Made by a program: the position numbers and the translations under genes
Assembly: GCA_016648135.1 (NCBI GenBank)
Contig: JADDOH010000306.1
Span: 434,001 to 498,000, forward strand
Direction of reading: 5' to 3'
From: Agrypnia vestita
Taxonomy: Eukaryota; Arthropoda; Insecta; Trichoptera; Phryganeidae
DNA length: 64,000 bases
Shown here: positions 51,561-63,885 of the stretch, piece after piece
Numbering within the stretch: the stretch's first letter is position 1
How the letters are laid out: every line of letters begins with the position of its first letter
Notes under the pieces: model-generated
Seen by the model: the letters and a program-made list of their open reading frames with translations, nothing else
What the model was told of the DNA's origin: nothing
The model's database searches: none

Positions 51561-53389
51561 TTATCTATGGACTAGGTTCTAGTTGATAAAATTAAGAAAA
51601 AAAAAAGATATGAAAAATATTTTTAGGTTAAACGTAAATTGTCGGTATTTGGTATACCGCAGTACAGATGCCTATAATAACAATTATTCATTCATTCATC
51701 AAACCTATTACATATTGTCTATGATAGCCTCCCACCATTTAAGTTGAAACTTTAGACAAACTTTATTTTCCATGTCCCAAATCCTTCTTCCACTTATCGC
51801 TCCCCTTTCTTCTGCAAAATCAATTAAATGTGTATAGTTTGTGTCTTTTATTCGTTTACTTTGAGCCATTCGTATTTTTCAAGACTTATTCAAACATAAC
51901 AGATTACATTTTTTTATTTCAATTTCAATGTATATTTTTGATGTGTAACATCTTTCCTTTCGCTTTCCTGCAATCTGTTGCAGTGATTTCGTGAAAAAGG
52001 ACCGAGATGCGTAACAGGAAATAAGACGCCGGGGAAGCGCGCGCAATTTCATTTAACGAGTGAGCGCGCACGATGGAAAAAATCATCGTTTATAAACAAA
52101 TCGGTGTCCAGCAACACACTTTCGATAGCTAGCCCTTCTGATTTTGTATACACTTTGATATATTTTGGCTTATATCATCGAAACTATCCAATAAATACTT
52201 AATTTTTTACATTAATGTAAACAATAACAACCCTTAATGATTTACATGCTCAAATTTTATATAATTTATGTGATTATTTTAAAATATTTTTTCAAAGTTT
52301 TAATACAATATGTATAGCGGCACACTACCGCCATCTATGAACAAAATCGTATATATATATACGAGTATATTCCGTACTTAGTGCGGCAAAATACAATGAT
52401 ATATGAATGCCCATACATTTTCTTTACTTGTATTTACTAATTAATAAATATATAGGTATTAAGTACCTAGATTTTTAAAATTTTGATTTCAATTTTGTTG
52501 CTCAATTGATATTTTTAATTTTGAGATGTCAAATGTTACACATCATATGCTACTGTAAGGCTCGCTCGTTTTTTTCCTGTAACAACTGCCTGTTTCAAAT
52601 AAATATTTACAAACTACGTCAAAATTCGGCGAAATCTCGAGCAAAATTATAGGCATGCCCGTATGTGATTTGATATCCGGCAAAAAATGTAATAACCGAG
52701 GTTGCTGAACTACTGGTGCGAAAATGTATTCTAGAATCGGCTCAAGTCACCGCGGCTGGTTTGCTGAACTGCCGCACGCAGCAGGAAGTTGCTACGTGGC
52801 GGAGCTCGCGTGTCTAGATTTCCAATACCATCCAATCGATACACCGTGGGCAGGCACACTGTTTGCTGGCTATGCAAACTATCAAAAACTAGCGGATATG
52901 TGTACCAGGCGTCGCATGGGTAGAAAACTGCAAGAAATACGAAAAACCATCTAAAAATTTCGTTAAATCTCCATTTTCAGTAGATCCTCCAAACTCGTCC
53001 TCTGCCCTCTCTCTTGCACCCTCCAAATATCCCCCCCCCTCTAACAGGTTATGCTCTGAAAAAATACAACGAGTGAACTCTTAACTGTGCCCTTAGAACC
53101 TTTCACGACTGACTTGACAACATATTTATAAATATACAGATTTTTCGGTATTTTTAAATACATATAAATATAAGACGACGCATATTTAAATTTATTTTTA
53201 ACCTTTCATCAATATTTATCACATGCGTGTTAATTTTGTCAAAGACAAGCATGCACTAACTTGCCTACAGAACGATCGGGAATCTACGAGGGAGAAGGAG
53301 TGAGAGAGGGCCTTTGACAAGATTAACGCGCATGTGATAAATATTGGTGAAAGGTTAAGAGTACTATGGTTGTGGTGTATAGTGTAGTG
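51561..53389. other. No gene called; two weak coding-like frames
   Basis: Minus strand about 51850-51690 reads HLIDFAEERGAISGRRIWDM, ENKVCLKFQ, possibly a retroelement protein end. Plus 52724-52954 is open for 76 codons (SHRGWFAELPHAAGSCYVAE, ending KLQEIRKTI) with no family recognised. 53215-53355 shows an inverted TTTCATCAATATTTATCACA / TGTGATAAATATTGGTGAAA, a foldback with about 22-bp arms. Confidence 0.35.
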
Positions 53390-53490
53390 AACATAGTGAA
53401 GTAGTGTAGTGTTGGTCCTGATGAAGAGACGGGTACGTCTCGAAACCGGTAGACCTAAAACCTGGTAGTGGTTTATACTAATTTAATTAA
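53390..53490 (+). mobile_element. Hammerhead-unit element, plus strand
   Basis: AGTGTAGTGTTGGT before and TAGTGGTTTATACTAATTTA after the core match the flanks of the units at 49922 and 63823, so this is one member of a dispersed family. Confidence 0.55.
53414..53455 (+). ncRNA. Hammerhead-ribozyme-like motif, plus strand
   Basis: Stem I GGTC (53414-53417) with GACC (53452-53455), perfect; core CTGATGA (53418-53424); one extra A (53425); stem II GAGACG (53426-53431) with CGTCTC (53436-53441) and GGTA loop; GAAA (53442-53445); palindromic ACCGGT (53445-53450) as stem III; predicted cleavage after A 53451. Every conserved core base is present. The extra A before stem II is the one departure and is shared by most units in this window. 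Confidence 0.5.
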
Positions 53491-54974
53491 CACTCCGTTA
53501 TAATGTCTAACCACACAGTTAATGCTGTAAATATTAATAATATTATTTTTAACACTTCACTTTTACTTTGTATTTCTTGAAATTATTATTTGATTGTGAT
53601 ATTTACGTATGCATGCTTATAAAAATAATAGGCAAAGGACGGGCATCCAACACAATCGAAGTCTATGGAGTGGAATGCCCGCCTCACCTTATGGAATATT
53701 GGTACTAGTTTCACCACTATCTTTGCGAATACTGGTGGTGTACATATGTACATGTGTAATTAAGCGCAGCTGAATTTGCATAAATATCACGACTATTTGA
53801 ATATCTAATTATAACACATCATATCTATTACGAATAAATTTTTCGATAAGCCCTTTGTGCTGCTGCAGCATCAGTCATTAACGTCCCGAAGTGGTCGTGT
53901 CCATACTGGGATCCGAAGGTTTGCCGCGCGCATATTAATGCTAATTAAACGCTTCAGGTCTCGGCCGGGCATGGGTACGAGACCTATACCTGATGCTCTT
54001 AGTAATGTATCACATCACAAATATTTATTACTATAATTGAAGGGCGTGGCGCTAAAAATATCTAATAATGCAAATACAAAAGTTGACGACGAAAAATTCG
54101 AAACAACGCGCATGAAATTTTATATCATTGTGTGTTCCATTTTATTTTGGAATAATACTGAAGTGTATATGAGTATACACATATCTACGCCCTATCAAAA
54201 TATCATTTCTGTAATGTATCTGGATGAACGTCTGTCTGAATAAATGAGAGAGACAGACAGTATGAGAGAGTGAATGGGTATAAATTAAGTGGAAGCAGTT
54301 TGACGCGTCCTCTTACCACCCAGTTCCCACGTCGGTAACAACTTTTTCTCTATCCTCCTAACTCCTTTGAACAAACCAATAAAATATCTAGTAATATCGA
54401 GTTTCTCTGGATTCCTGAGTATCTGAAAAGTTTTCCTCCTTTCGATAAGGAAGAAAATTCCTTTCCTGCGAACGGTCCTAAGTGGTAATTTATTCCTTTA
54501 ACAAACAGAAAATTGATATATATAATAGTAGTGTTTAAATTCACCACTTATACTATTTAATTTATTTAATTTAGACACTTAAAACGAAATAATACTAGAA
54601 AACCACAAACAACTATTTTAAGAGACCGTGATGAATTTTGGTCAAATACATCAAGTTTCATATCATTTCAATGCTATATGTTTCTTGACATTTATAAGCA
54701 CTCCACAACTCAAACCTATTTTTAAGATATGGATCAGAAATGAAAAAAATTAACGTGTTAATAGTAAATTGAATATTATAAGTAACCAGGTCTTCTTAAC
54801 AAATAGTTATCTTTTAAATTTGTTTTCATGTTAGCACTTAATTATTATTCATTTCCCATGAATTATTTTTTTATAGTTTGATTACATATCAACATTTCGA
54901 TTTTTTATTTTTTGAGAATGTTATTAAGTTTTCACGGCCATTCAAAATCTTGTGTTTGTTTTTTGTTTTTTGAT
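53491..54974. other. No gene recognised
   Basis: A GC-richer patch at 53870-53990 (CGTCCCGAAGTGGTCGTGTC, CTCGGCCGGGCATGGG) looks like a repeat fragment that I cannot name. Frames at 54037-54243 and 54350-54547 are not convincing. Confidence 0.35.
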
Positions 54975-55165
54975 TTGTGTTTTCTGGGGTATTATGCCGT
55001 GTTATTACGACCTTTCTGGCCGACGTTTCGGATCCCATTGCAGGGTCCATCATCAGCCCAGATGGTGGACCCTGTATACATTGTATCCTGACGAATGGAC
55101 CATTGACCCTGAAATATGTTGATATTTTCAACATATAAGTGGTGAAAACAAAGAACATTTTTATT
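54975..55165. mobile_element. PLE-type terminal fragment with two hammerhead-like cores
   Basis: Minus strand: CTGATGA (55056-55050), stem GGACCC/GGGATCC with a bulge, GAAA (55029-55026), ACGT palindrome (55026-55023), but no stem I pairing. Plus strand: CTGACGA (55088-55094), weak stem II, GAAA (55111-55114), then a real stem III hairpin ATATGTTGA/TCAACATAT (55114-55122 with 55128-55136). The downstream AAGTGGTGAAAACAAAGAAC is the PLE tail seen at 12540. The first half is homologous to 56516-56597. Confidence 0.55.
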
Positions 55166-56495
55166 AATTTTATAAAAATAATTTCAGTCTTTGTAGTTGT
55201 TCAACCCAGCTTAGTTTGAGGTGACCTAATGGAGTTGCCAAGAAGATCTTTGTATATCATCTGCTGTCATTCGCAAGATGTGTCAAAATCACCTTAATTA
55301 TTACCTTTCTATAAAGGTAGGTAGATTTTTTATGAACTTCACAGCGAGGGTATATTTTATATTGGTACCAACTTCTTACTGGGTTCAATAATATTACATC
55401 TGTTACCCTCTAAGATAACTCATTTCGACAGCCTGGCTAATCAACGAGTACTTCTGTAAATCACATGGCTACCTATAATAATATTAATACCTATAATATA
55501 ATATAACATTTACCATTTATTTATTCCTGTATTTGGATGAGGTTAAAAGGCTTTATGAATAGAAAACAGTTCGTATAAATTTATTATTTTAAAGCACTTC
55601 AAATTCATTTGTAGACAAAGGAGACTTATCCGATGGAACATTGAAGCTTTTAATTTTTCACGATACGCTAGATTTTTGTCAGCTGGGTTTTTTCAGCCAG
55701 ATTCGATAAATTGAAGATAGAATCTAAGTTATCAGCAATAAAACGTTAGGAACAATAGCTAAGAATCCACTTCAGGTTCAGAGAAAATTAGGAATGATGT
55801 TAGAGTATACGTTGTCGACGTTTTTACTATAATAAAAAAAGTATGTGGGTGCTGCTTAGGATTTTTGTTAAGGAAAAAGTTTGTCTACTTCTGACGTCGG
55901 CTGAGTATTGGAATAAATTATAAAATAAATATTTAAATGAGCGCCCTTGAGTTATACAACCACACATGAGCACATCGCACTCCAGGCACCCACACCCACG
56001 CGCGCCCTAAATATATTTATTATCAAAACTTTATTAAATCATGATATTAGCGTTGAGAAATTTATGTGCCGGTCGCCTGTCGAGAATTAATTGTTTTTGG
56101 AAACACATTAAAAATTTGTGTGACATTTCTTTAATATTATTTGGAAAGGTATGGAGAAACGCGGAGATGTGGAATGTTAATTGTGCATTTAAATTTGACG
56201 TTAATTAAAAGTGTTCATCACTGTAATATTCTCCGACATGCGCTTTGTGCATGTGAGGTATATTTAATATAATATTCATCTTCTTCGATTGACATATGAG
56301 TATTTTATTTTTTCAAAACTCTAAACATTCCAACCACAAAAGTGTAATATGTACCCGACGTTCAACTGTCCTAGGTATTTAAATTTATAATTTAAAACCT
56401 GTATATGGTTATTAATTAAAGACCTGTTGATAATGTGTCAATTATAAAATAAATAAAAAATTGGACATACGAATATTTCTTTACTTTTTCTGTAC
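55166..56495. other. No gene recognised
   Basis: AT-rich throughout, with CACCCACACCCACGCGCGCC near 55990-56008. No terminal repeats or coding-like frames. Confidence 0.45.
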
Positions 56496-56508
56496 GAAGC
56501 ACCATTAT

Positions 56509-56732
56509 CTAGTGTGTAGTTTTCTGGGATATTCTGCAGTGTATATGTAACCTCTCTGGTCGACGTTTTGGATCCCATTGCAGGGTCCATCATCAGAGCT
56601 TATGTTGATAATGGACCCTGCAATGGGATCTGAAACGTCGGCAAGAGAGGTCACATATACACAGCGAATATCCCAGAAAACTACAAACAGAAGATTCTGA
56701 ACGGCTGAACGGTGAAAATCTGAACATTTTTT
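56509..56732. mobile_element. Palindromic hammerhead-unit element with 13-bp TSD
   Basis: Flanked by GAAGCACCATTAT at 56496-56508 and 56733-56745. Arms 56516-56597 and about 56608-56685 mirror each other (GTAGTTTTCTGGGATATTC, GATCCCATTGCAGGGTCCAT). Each arm carries a degenerate hammerhead-like unit: minus CTGATGA with AAAA for GAAA, plus TTGATAA with GAAACGTC. A 13-bp TSD points to insertion by target-primed reverse transcription and not by a hAT or mariner transposase. Confidence 0.75.
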
Positions 56733-56745
56733 GAAGCACCATTAT

Positions 56746-58670
56746 ACAAAAATGTTACAAAATTATCCTTACAGATTATTAAAGATAACGAGCACATATG
56801 ATTTTTTATAGAAAATTTAATCATTTAAAACATGTAAAACATAAAATTAACGCAGTGTGAATAATCTTAGCAAATATTTATCACAAAAAAAAACACGGTT
56901 AAGAAATTTATTAAAAAATATTTCGGAATAGTAAAATAATTCAGAAAAAAAGACAAATATATGTTTTTATAGAATATACTCGAAATACATATAAATAATA
57001 TTTAGAATAAACACAGCATTTGTTAGCAGGAATCAATCAGTATTTTTCAATTAGTAAAAAAGCAGAATTGATATAACGGTACTATCAACATTTTCAAATT
57101 TTCAATAATGTCAACAAAATTCAAAAGTTCAATAATGAATTAATATTTATGTTCGCGCAATTAATACGTTATATCACCGCTGGGTATAATTTTGTATACC
57201 TAAATACATTTTGTTTTAATTAATTATTCTGGTTCTTTACCAGTTTAAGTCCATCACAGTGAGAGAGATTCGGAGATAATAGATAATAGAGTTGGTACAG
57301 AACACAATGCTGATTGCACCATTTATTTGTGGATGCTTGCAATTACGACCAAGTCAAAGATGTTTCCCAGAGGTCATAAAACGCTAAGTGCTCCTGTTCA
57401 TTCTGGCCTGGCCGTGGTGTTAATCATTTGAATCTTTCAACTCCCCACCCACCTCTTCTGGGACCTCTTCTTAACGCAAATGGAGTGGGGATTATAATAC
57501 AATTGTGTAATTTTAATTATAATTGGAGGAATTAAGATTTTTTAATGCAGAATAATTATTTTTTAATATTCAGTCTTTATGGGCTCAAGACATTCTGTGA
57601 TCGTAAGTTTTTCCTCGCAGCCGCAACATAAAAGGAAAACTGAGGTGGAAATTGATTTTTAAAATTTATTTCCAATAAGGTGAGGTTTCGTAGATTCTAG
57701 AGAAATTTTCCGAGTAGAGTGCCACCAGTATACATTGGCGTGCGAGGGAGGGCGTCCCTGTCGCGAAACAGAAGTTGCTGGGGTGTAAATTTATTACACA
57801 ATACATAATGTACAGAGTGTCCGGTGACTGGTGTCGGAGCCTTTAATACAAATTTGGTCGGGCGACTCTAAAGAAACAAACCAGTAATGGCGGCCGCTAC
57901 ATCTGGAGTCCTGTGTAATATTTAACAGTAATATTGGTCAATTATTTGCTTTTTCAGCTTAGCAAAACTTTAAAACTACATTGGCAATTGTTCTTGCACC
58001 ACCTGTAATATATTATATATTGGAAATCAAGATGTCACAGCTCACGCGCAAATACGAGATTGAACTGAATAACAGGGCGTGGGGTTACCGCCGGGTCCGG
58101 GCGGGGCGGGTTTTAGTTACAAAGTTGCCGCACGCCAATTTACGTTGGGCAGGTTGACAGGTTTTTTGTATTTATCTCAGAAATACTTCAGTGGGAGATT
58201 GCTGCCTTTGCTTTTATACCCCTCATATGTTACTTACAAGTGACGTTTAATGGTGGTTTATATTCGTGAAGTGAGCAGATTCAATACAGAAATATCTGTT
58301 GATTTGTTCATGGATGTAAATTTTTAGCTTCCTCCACGTCCTTCAACATGATCTACCACAACAAGCTTTTCCAAGCTGTCTTCCCCGCATGACATCGAAA
58401 ATAACAGGGTATGACTTTAGCATTAGAGCAAATAAGGTACGACTTAACACAAAATGACATAATACGACACAAGCATAAGAGGTACGTTGATTGTCATGTC
58501 GATGATATTCAGAGTTCCTGAAGATTGGAGACATTTGTGCGTCATATCCGTGGTTTGACAACAGCAACGCAACATCTCAAGGGCAACAAATAATCCACCT
58601 TCTTTCCCTTTCTGTTAGAGTCCATGATTTCATTTCATAGAGAAATGTTTCACAGAAACACCTGCTAAGT
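56746..58670. other. No gene recognised
   Basis: 57815-57935 (GTGTCCGGTGACTGGTGTCG, CAGTAATGGCGGCCGCTAC) and 58075-58115 (CCGGGTCCGGGCGGGGCGGG) are GC-richer islands, possibly transposon ends. A minus-strand frame at 58343-58567 is open for 74 codons without a recognisable product. Confidence 0.35.
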
Positions 58671-58679
58671 AAATAATAT

Positions 58680-58848
58680 TAAATATACATATTAAATAAC
58701 GCATTAATATTCTTACTATTCTCAAAATAAGCTAAACGCTTGTGCTATGAGAACAGGACTAACTTTCTGGTGTCCTGGAATGGGGCTCAAACCACCGACC
58801 ACCAGATCACCAGGCGAGCGTCATGACCACTACACCAACAAGCTACTC
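58680..58848 (-). mobile_element. tRNA-derived SINE (family D), degenerate, with 9-bp TSD
   Basis: On the minus strand AGTAGCTTGTTGGTGTAGTG, GTCATGACGCTCGCCTGGTG, then a decayed B-box GGTTTGAGCCCC, and AATATTAATGC. Matches 25532-25743. AAATAATAT flanks at 58671-58679 and 58849-58857. It lacks the long polyA of the 25532 copy, so it is older. Confidence 0.7.
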
Positions 58849-58857
58849 AAATAATAT

Positions 58858-60572
58858 AATACGTATTTGTTTGCGCCATTTAAAAAAATGCGTTTAGGTA
58901 CATTTCCCTATCACTTACCTAAGCACAAAAGACCAAATAACAGTATCTACCAGTCGAAATCACGCCGCTTCGAATAAGGTGCATTTGTACATATAGGTGT
59001 ACCTACAAATTGACCTATAAATATAGATACAAATTGACTCCCGCATGAAATTAATAATTACTGCAAAACTACTATTTCAAATTTTAATCAAAAAATACTT
59101 GTCACAAATGCGAATTATTACGACTGGCCTATGTGGAGAAATTAAAGAGGAATGCTAAATCAGCATCCGACAGTTCATCGAAAATAAAGTTAGCGCTTCC
59201 TCTCCAACTATTAATCATATCATAATCTGGTTTTTCAAACCTGAATTATCCATAAATATCTCATCCATGTATGCAGGTTTTAATTTCACTAATTACGCAT
59301 TATTTTCTACAGTCGCTATTATATTGTCACGTGTTGTGGCTGCGGAAGGCAAGTGTACAAAGTCACTTAACACGAATTAAACTTAACGCTATTCTTTAAA
59401 TCACAGTATTTCATACTATATCGATTCATATTGCTCCAAAGCTTCTTGGAGTGGGAAAGTAGCTTTTCTTTTTTGTAACTTTATATATATATTAATAGTT
59501 CTCCTGGTATTCTGGTATTATACTTTTATATATATAAAACTATTATTTCCTATTTTTATTTGATCCTTCTAAATACAACACATGCATCTAAATCAAAGCT
59601 ATAAATTGACTTCGAAAATGAGTTGCAATATTATAAAGTAATGCAGTTTCAGTAACAGCAGCAGGGAAGCAAAGCCTAGAACTGGTTAATCAAGAACACA
59701 AGTCGTACGTATGAATATACACGCTAAAGTATAGAATGAACAAAAAAGCTGTCCGTATCTGCTAAATCTATGTCCATATAAACAGATTTAAAAAAGGGTC
59801 TCTAAGATTTTTGACTGAGGAACATGGATGAAGGGAAGATGACAAACAAAATATTTCGGCCTACAGTTGTTATCAACAGAAAAAGCGTCCGTGAAAGACC
59901 TGGCGGAATCAGTCAACGTATCATGTTTTAAAGGATAGCCTCTAAAGTGGCTCTAATAATATACCAACGAGCATGAGAATATGTATGGAAGTAACCGTGT
60001 GACATTCACTCCTTTCTGTCTACGTCTGTGGATTTGACATCTTCAATGTCGATAAAATTTTAACTGACTTTAACAATCAAACAGACGGATTAAAATCTTA
60101 AACGGATTTTAGTGATGTCTAACAACTTCCCAACAAACTTTCAACTTGCGCCCTTGAACCACGAACCGAGACATTTAGGAATTTATGAATGAGCGCTGAC
60201 GCGCCGAGTCCTGCGTCTAGGGACACAGAATCCTTTGTCTGCGGATTAGTATGACAGTGTTAAGTGAACTCGTTACGACCTCAGACTTGAAGCATACTCA
60301 CCTCCTCTAAGTAACATGTGCGGTACTGCCAGCTCAACTCTAAAATAACCAAAAATAAAAGCTTTTAGTGTATTAAAGTGTCTACTGTTTAATTAAAAGC
60401 CCTCGCTTCATGTTTAAATGAGGCCTTTGTTGATGGATTTGACGGATGCCTCAAATGAACGCCATGTTTTGTAAACTGACATAAAAAGTAAATAAAAGGT
60501 TTATTGGCTGTTTAGCTGGGATGCGGAGTATCTGGGTGATCCATTGTATGTAAGTATAAAAGAGACTGTTAG
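58858..60572. other. No gene called; possible RT scraps at 59790-59960
   Basis: 59860-59960 (CGTCCGTGAAAGACCTGGCG, CGAGCATGAGAATATG) may be a decayed polymerase end, without a legible frame. The rest is AT-rich and unassigned. Confidence 0.35.
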
Positions 60573-60576
60573 TTAA

Positions 60577-61487
60577 GGGGGGGGTAAGGTTTTAAACTTT
60601 TTTTTTTCATTATATTTTTAATTTTTTAAATGAATGTATAACATCGCAAAAATATTGTGTCAAAATTTCAAGTCAATCGGAGCAAAATTGACGAAATTAT
60701 GAACATTTGAGCGATACTCAGACTGATTTTCTATACCTGCTCGGGCAGCTAAGAAACGCGCTCACCTGAGGAGTACCGGACATGCTATTGTATTGGAAGA
60801 GTTTTGCGTAGACAAGGACAAAAAGATGCTGATGATGGAAGCTCTTTGCTGTGTGAACATGGCATCGACGATTATGTGTAAGTATAAAATGTTGAGTGTT
60901 GAGTTTTATTTTGAATTTTACAGTGTGCAAAACTTTAAAGCGTTTTCCTCACATCTCACGTTTTCAACGTCAGTGTCCATCATAACTTTAAAACTACTGC
61001 ACTGATCCTTTTGAAATTTTGAACACTATTTCTGTACATAATTTACGAGGTAACGCTGGAGACTTTTTTTCAAATTTGTTATTAATTTTAATTTTTTAAT
61101 AACAAATTAGTCGATATTATTCGCAAAAAATCGCGTTTTTCCCTTCAAAGTGTTCCAAAAAATTGAAAAATTGAAATTTCAAAAAACCCTTCCAACCTTA
61201 TCTGGGAAAATCTTTTATCTAACGAATGAACTTTGATTTTTTGATTTCAGATGATCTAGCACCAAGTTATAATGGACACCGCAATTCTACTTTTTTCCGA
61301 GACACGTCCGAATAATAGCTGCCATTGCCGTATTTTTTAATATTTCGACTTGAAAATTTGACACAATATTCTTCAAATGTCATACTTTAATGAACTTTTG
61401 GTTTTAATAAAGAGGTTTTAACTGTGTCGTTACAAAAAATTCACAAATACATGCCTTTTTTTGTACGAATTAACCTTCCCCCCCCCC
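60577..61487. mobile_element. TTAA-flanked DNA transposon, non-autonomous or decayed
   Basis: TTAA at 60573-60576 and 61488-61491. The ends are GGGGGGGGTAAGGTTTTAA and, inverted, GGGGGGGGGGAAGGTTAATT. A TTAA target with G-run termini suits piggyBac- or Kolobok-type elements. Inside, the plus strand reads PARAAKKRAHLRSTGHAIVL, EEFCVDKDKKMLMMEALCCV, a coding-like piece that may be transposase residue, but no catalytic motif is visible in 911 bp. Confidence 0.7.
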
Positions 61488-61491
61488 TTAA

Positions 61492-62436
61492 TGCACGTCT
61501 CGTATCGAGTTGTCACACCAATTAGTTCACATTCCGAAACCCATCAAATTGTGATTGACAACTCCATTCTTTCATCCAATCAATTAAGCTTCGGTCAACA
61601 ATATTAATATAACAGACATGGTTAATAATACTCGTATTGGGTATTTTGTAATCTATGTACTGTGTACCACCATTTAGCAATTGGGTACAGTACAACAAAA
61701 TATGGCAACGATGGTAAAACTAATTGTTGATCTATTAGGAGACTGGTAAAGGTTAAAGCGATCGAAAGTTTATATATGAATACGTTTTTTTCTAATAATA
61801 TTACAAAGTAAACAATTTTCTTTCATTAATAAAAAATATATTTTAAATCGATCAGTCAGGTTTTTTTTAATAATGTATGTTTTAAAATAAACTATTTTTA
61901 AAAAAGATATTATTTTCTGCGTGATTTTTTCACATAGTTGACAAAACTGATTTCAACATATTAAAAGTATATGTACATACTATTATTTTAAAGTGAAAAT
62001 TAAAAAAAATCAAAATCTTAGTCAATATTCCTTATTTCTATCTTAAATACGTTGCGTCTTATAATGTTACTTAAGATTTATATTTTTTTTATGTTTCAGT
62101 TTAAAATAATTCTATATATTCTTTCATAAAAGTTATAAATTTGTCAGCAATGTAAAAGGGTTAAAAAAAGCTTCTTTTAAAACATAAATTGAAAAAAAAC
62201 TGATTAGACTACAAGCTATGAGAAAAAATGTGAATCGACCACAATCAAAAGACCATTCCCTAGCTTTGTCCGGTAAGAAGAAAGCGTAGGAAAGTTGCCT
62301 GGCAAGCCCGTAATACAAGCCTCAATATGATATTCCAAATAAATATATATTTTTTAGTTTAAAAAAGGTTACTTACTTAGTAAAACTTCTTTTGTGTTCA
62401 TTTTTTATATCGTAATAACACACATATTTTATGTGC
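61492..62436. other. AT-rich interval, nothing recognised
   Basis: GGGTATTTTGTAATCTATGTAC...GTACAGTACAACAAAATATGG near 61639-61700 shows short GTAC words only. No gene. Confidence 0.45.
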
Positions 62437-62439
62437 ACA

Positions 62440-63067
62440 TCCTTTTGAATGCGGTCTAGCTACAGTACCCAAATACTTTGATGACAGGATGAAGCGGAAT
62501 AGGGATTTTCATCCTTACAATACAAGAAGAGGCGACAACACAAGACTTTCGAAGAAAAAGAAAAACACCTCACAAAATTTTATGACGTACAGAGGTTTAA
62601 AAATCTTCGATCTGCCAAAAAAAAATTAAAACACAGTGAATATAAGGAAGTTTAAACAGGAGTGCAAAAATGTTATTATAAAAACTTTTAAATGAGTGGA
62701 TCGAATGCAGCAAACAAAACTTTAACCCTTTTTACATTAAACAATTATTCTACACATATTTACACTTGGTCTTATGACTAACTCAACTTTCACTAACATT
62801 CCACTTGATACTCTATAGATACATAATAACTACCTTATGAAAATAAATACTACTGACGAACTCGAAAAAATATTATAATTGTGTGCTATAACGCCACTCT
62901 GGGACAGGCGTAGCCTAGTAGAGTGGCATAATCCACAAATTAAACAAAACAAAAAAATGTGTAAATTATCTTATGTTTTATCTTATGTTCTATTGTTAAA
63001 TTAGTATTAAGTATCTTATTTGTAAACAAGGATTTTTAAATAAATAAATAAAAAAAAAAAAAAAAAA
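62440..63067 (+). pseudogene. Non-LTR retrotransposon 3' end with UTR and polyA
   Basis: The frame from about 62447 reads CGLATVPKYFDDRMKRNRDF, HPYNTRRGDNTRLSKKKKNT and SQNFMTYRGLKIFDLPKK, then a stop, and NIRKFKQECKNVII. H.YNTR......L............Y.G.K.F..LP....N....FK is the normal end of Jockey/RTE-type ORF2. A UTR with AACGCCACTCTGGGACAGG and CCTAGTAGAGTGGCATAATC (an inverted CCACTC/GAGTGG pair) follows, then (AAAT)n and polyA to 63067. Confidence 0.75.
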
Positions 63068-63785
63068 TGTTTAAATAAAATCATGTATTAGTCCACACAA
63101 CATTATGTGTGGACCTAAATAATTAAGACAAATAAAAAAATAAATAATAAAGCATTTGTATCGTTCTTTTTTTTCGTTTCCCGATAATCTCTACCAAAAA
63201 ATTTGACAATTTGACTACGTGCACCCCCTCGTTTACTTCCAAAGTAAACCCTGAATCTAAAAGTATTAAAACTGAGTTTAGTATGTTGCAATATCTCTGT
63301 TTTTATTAATCTGTTATGGATAAAAGGAAAGAGTCTACACAATTCCCTTAGATGACCAAAAAATTTAATGAGTCAGTTTTTCATGCAAGTGAAATGGTAT
63401 AAAATTTTAATTTTGACTCTCTTGTAAAGTTGCGATTTCCAACTTTTTGTTTCCATTAACTTTTAGAATTAACAATGACTATTTGAACACTTTATCGCTG
63501 GACAATCTTGGTTGTTGATGCGTTTGCAATTAAACTACCTAGGTGTAAATCTAAAATTGGCTTTTATGTTTTCAATTCTTTGTATTTACTTAATTATTGT
63601 AAAAAACTATTGGTTTTACGAACAAATATAAATAAATAAATAATCTAATGATATACTATATATTATTTACTATGAAATACAATATATTTATGCACTGTGT
63701 GTATGCATGTTAGCATTTAGTTAGAGTAACACGCAAGTAAAGAGTATTTAGTAAAGGTGTTGGTGTGTAAATAATACTATGGGTA
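63068..63785. other. No gene recognised
   Basis: AT-rich, with short frames only. Confidence 0.45.
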
Positions 63786-63885
63786 TGGTGTGTAGTGATA
63801 TTTACCTGCTAGTGTAGTGGTTGTTCTAACGAAGAGACGGGTTACGTCTCGAAACCAGTACACAAAAATGTAATTTTTAGTGTTT
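63786..63885 (+). mobile_element. Hammerhead-unit element, degenerate core
   Basis: GTGTGTAGTGATATTTACCT, GCTAGTGTAGTGGTTGTT, then CTAACGA (G5 lost), stem GAGACG/CGTCTC, GAAACCAGTACAC and TTTTTAGTGTTTATATAATA. Colinear with 49880-49985, confirming a dispersed family. The window then ends in CTGTCTGTCCGTCCGCCCGT-type low complexity. Confidence 0.55.
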
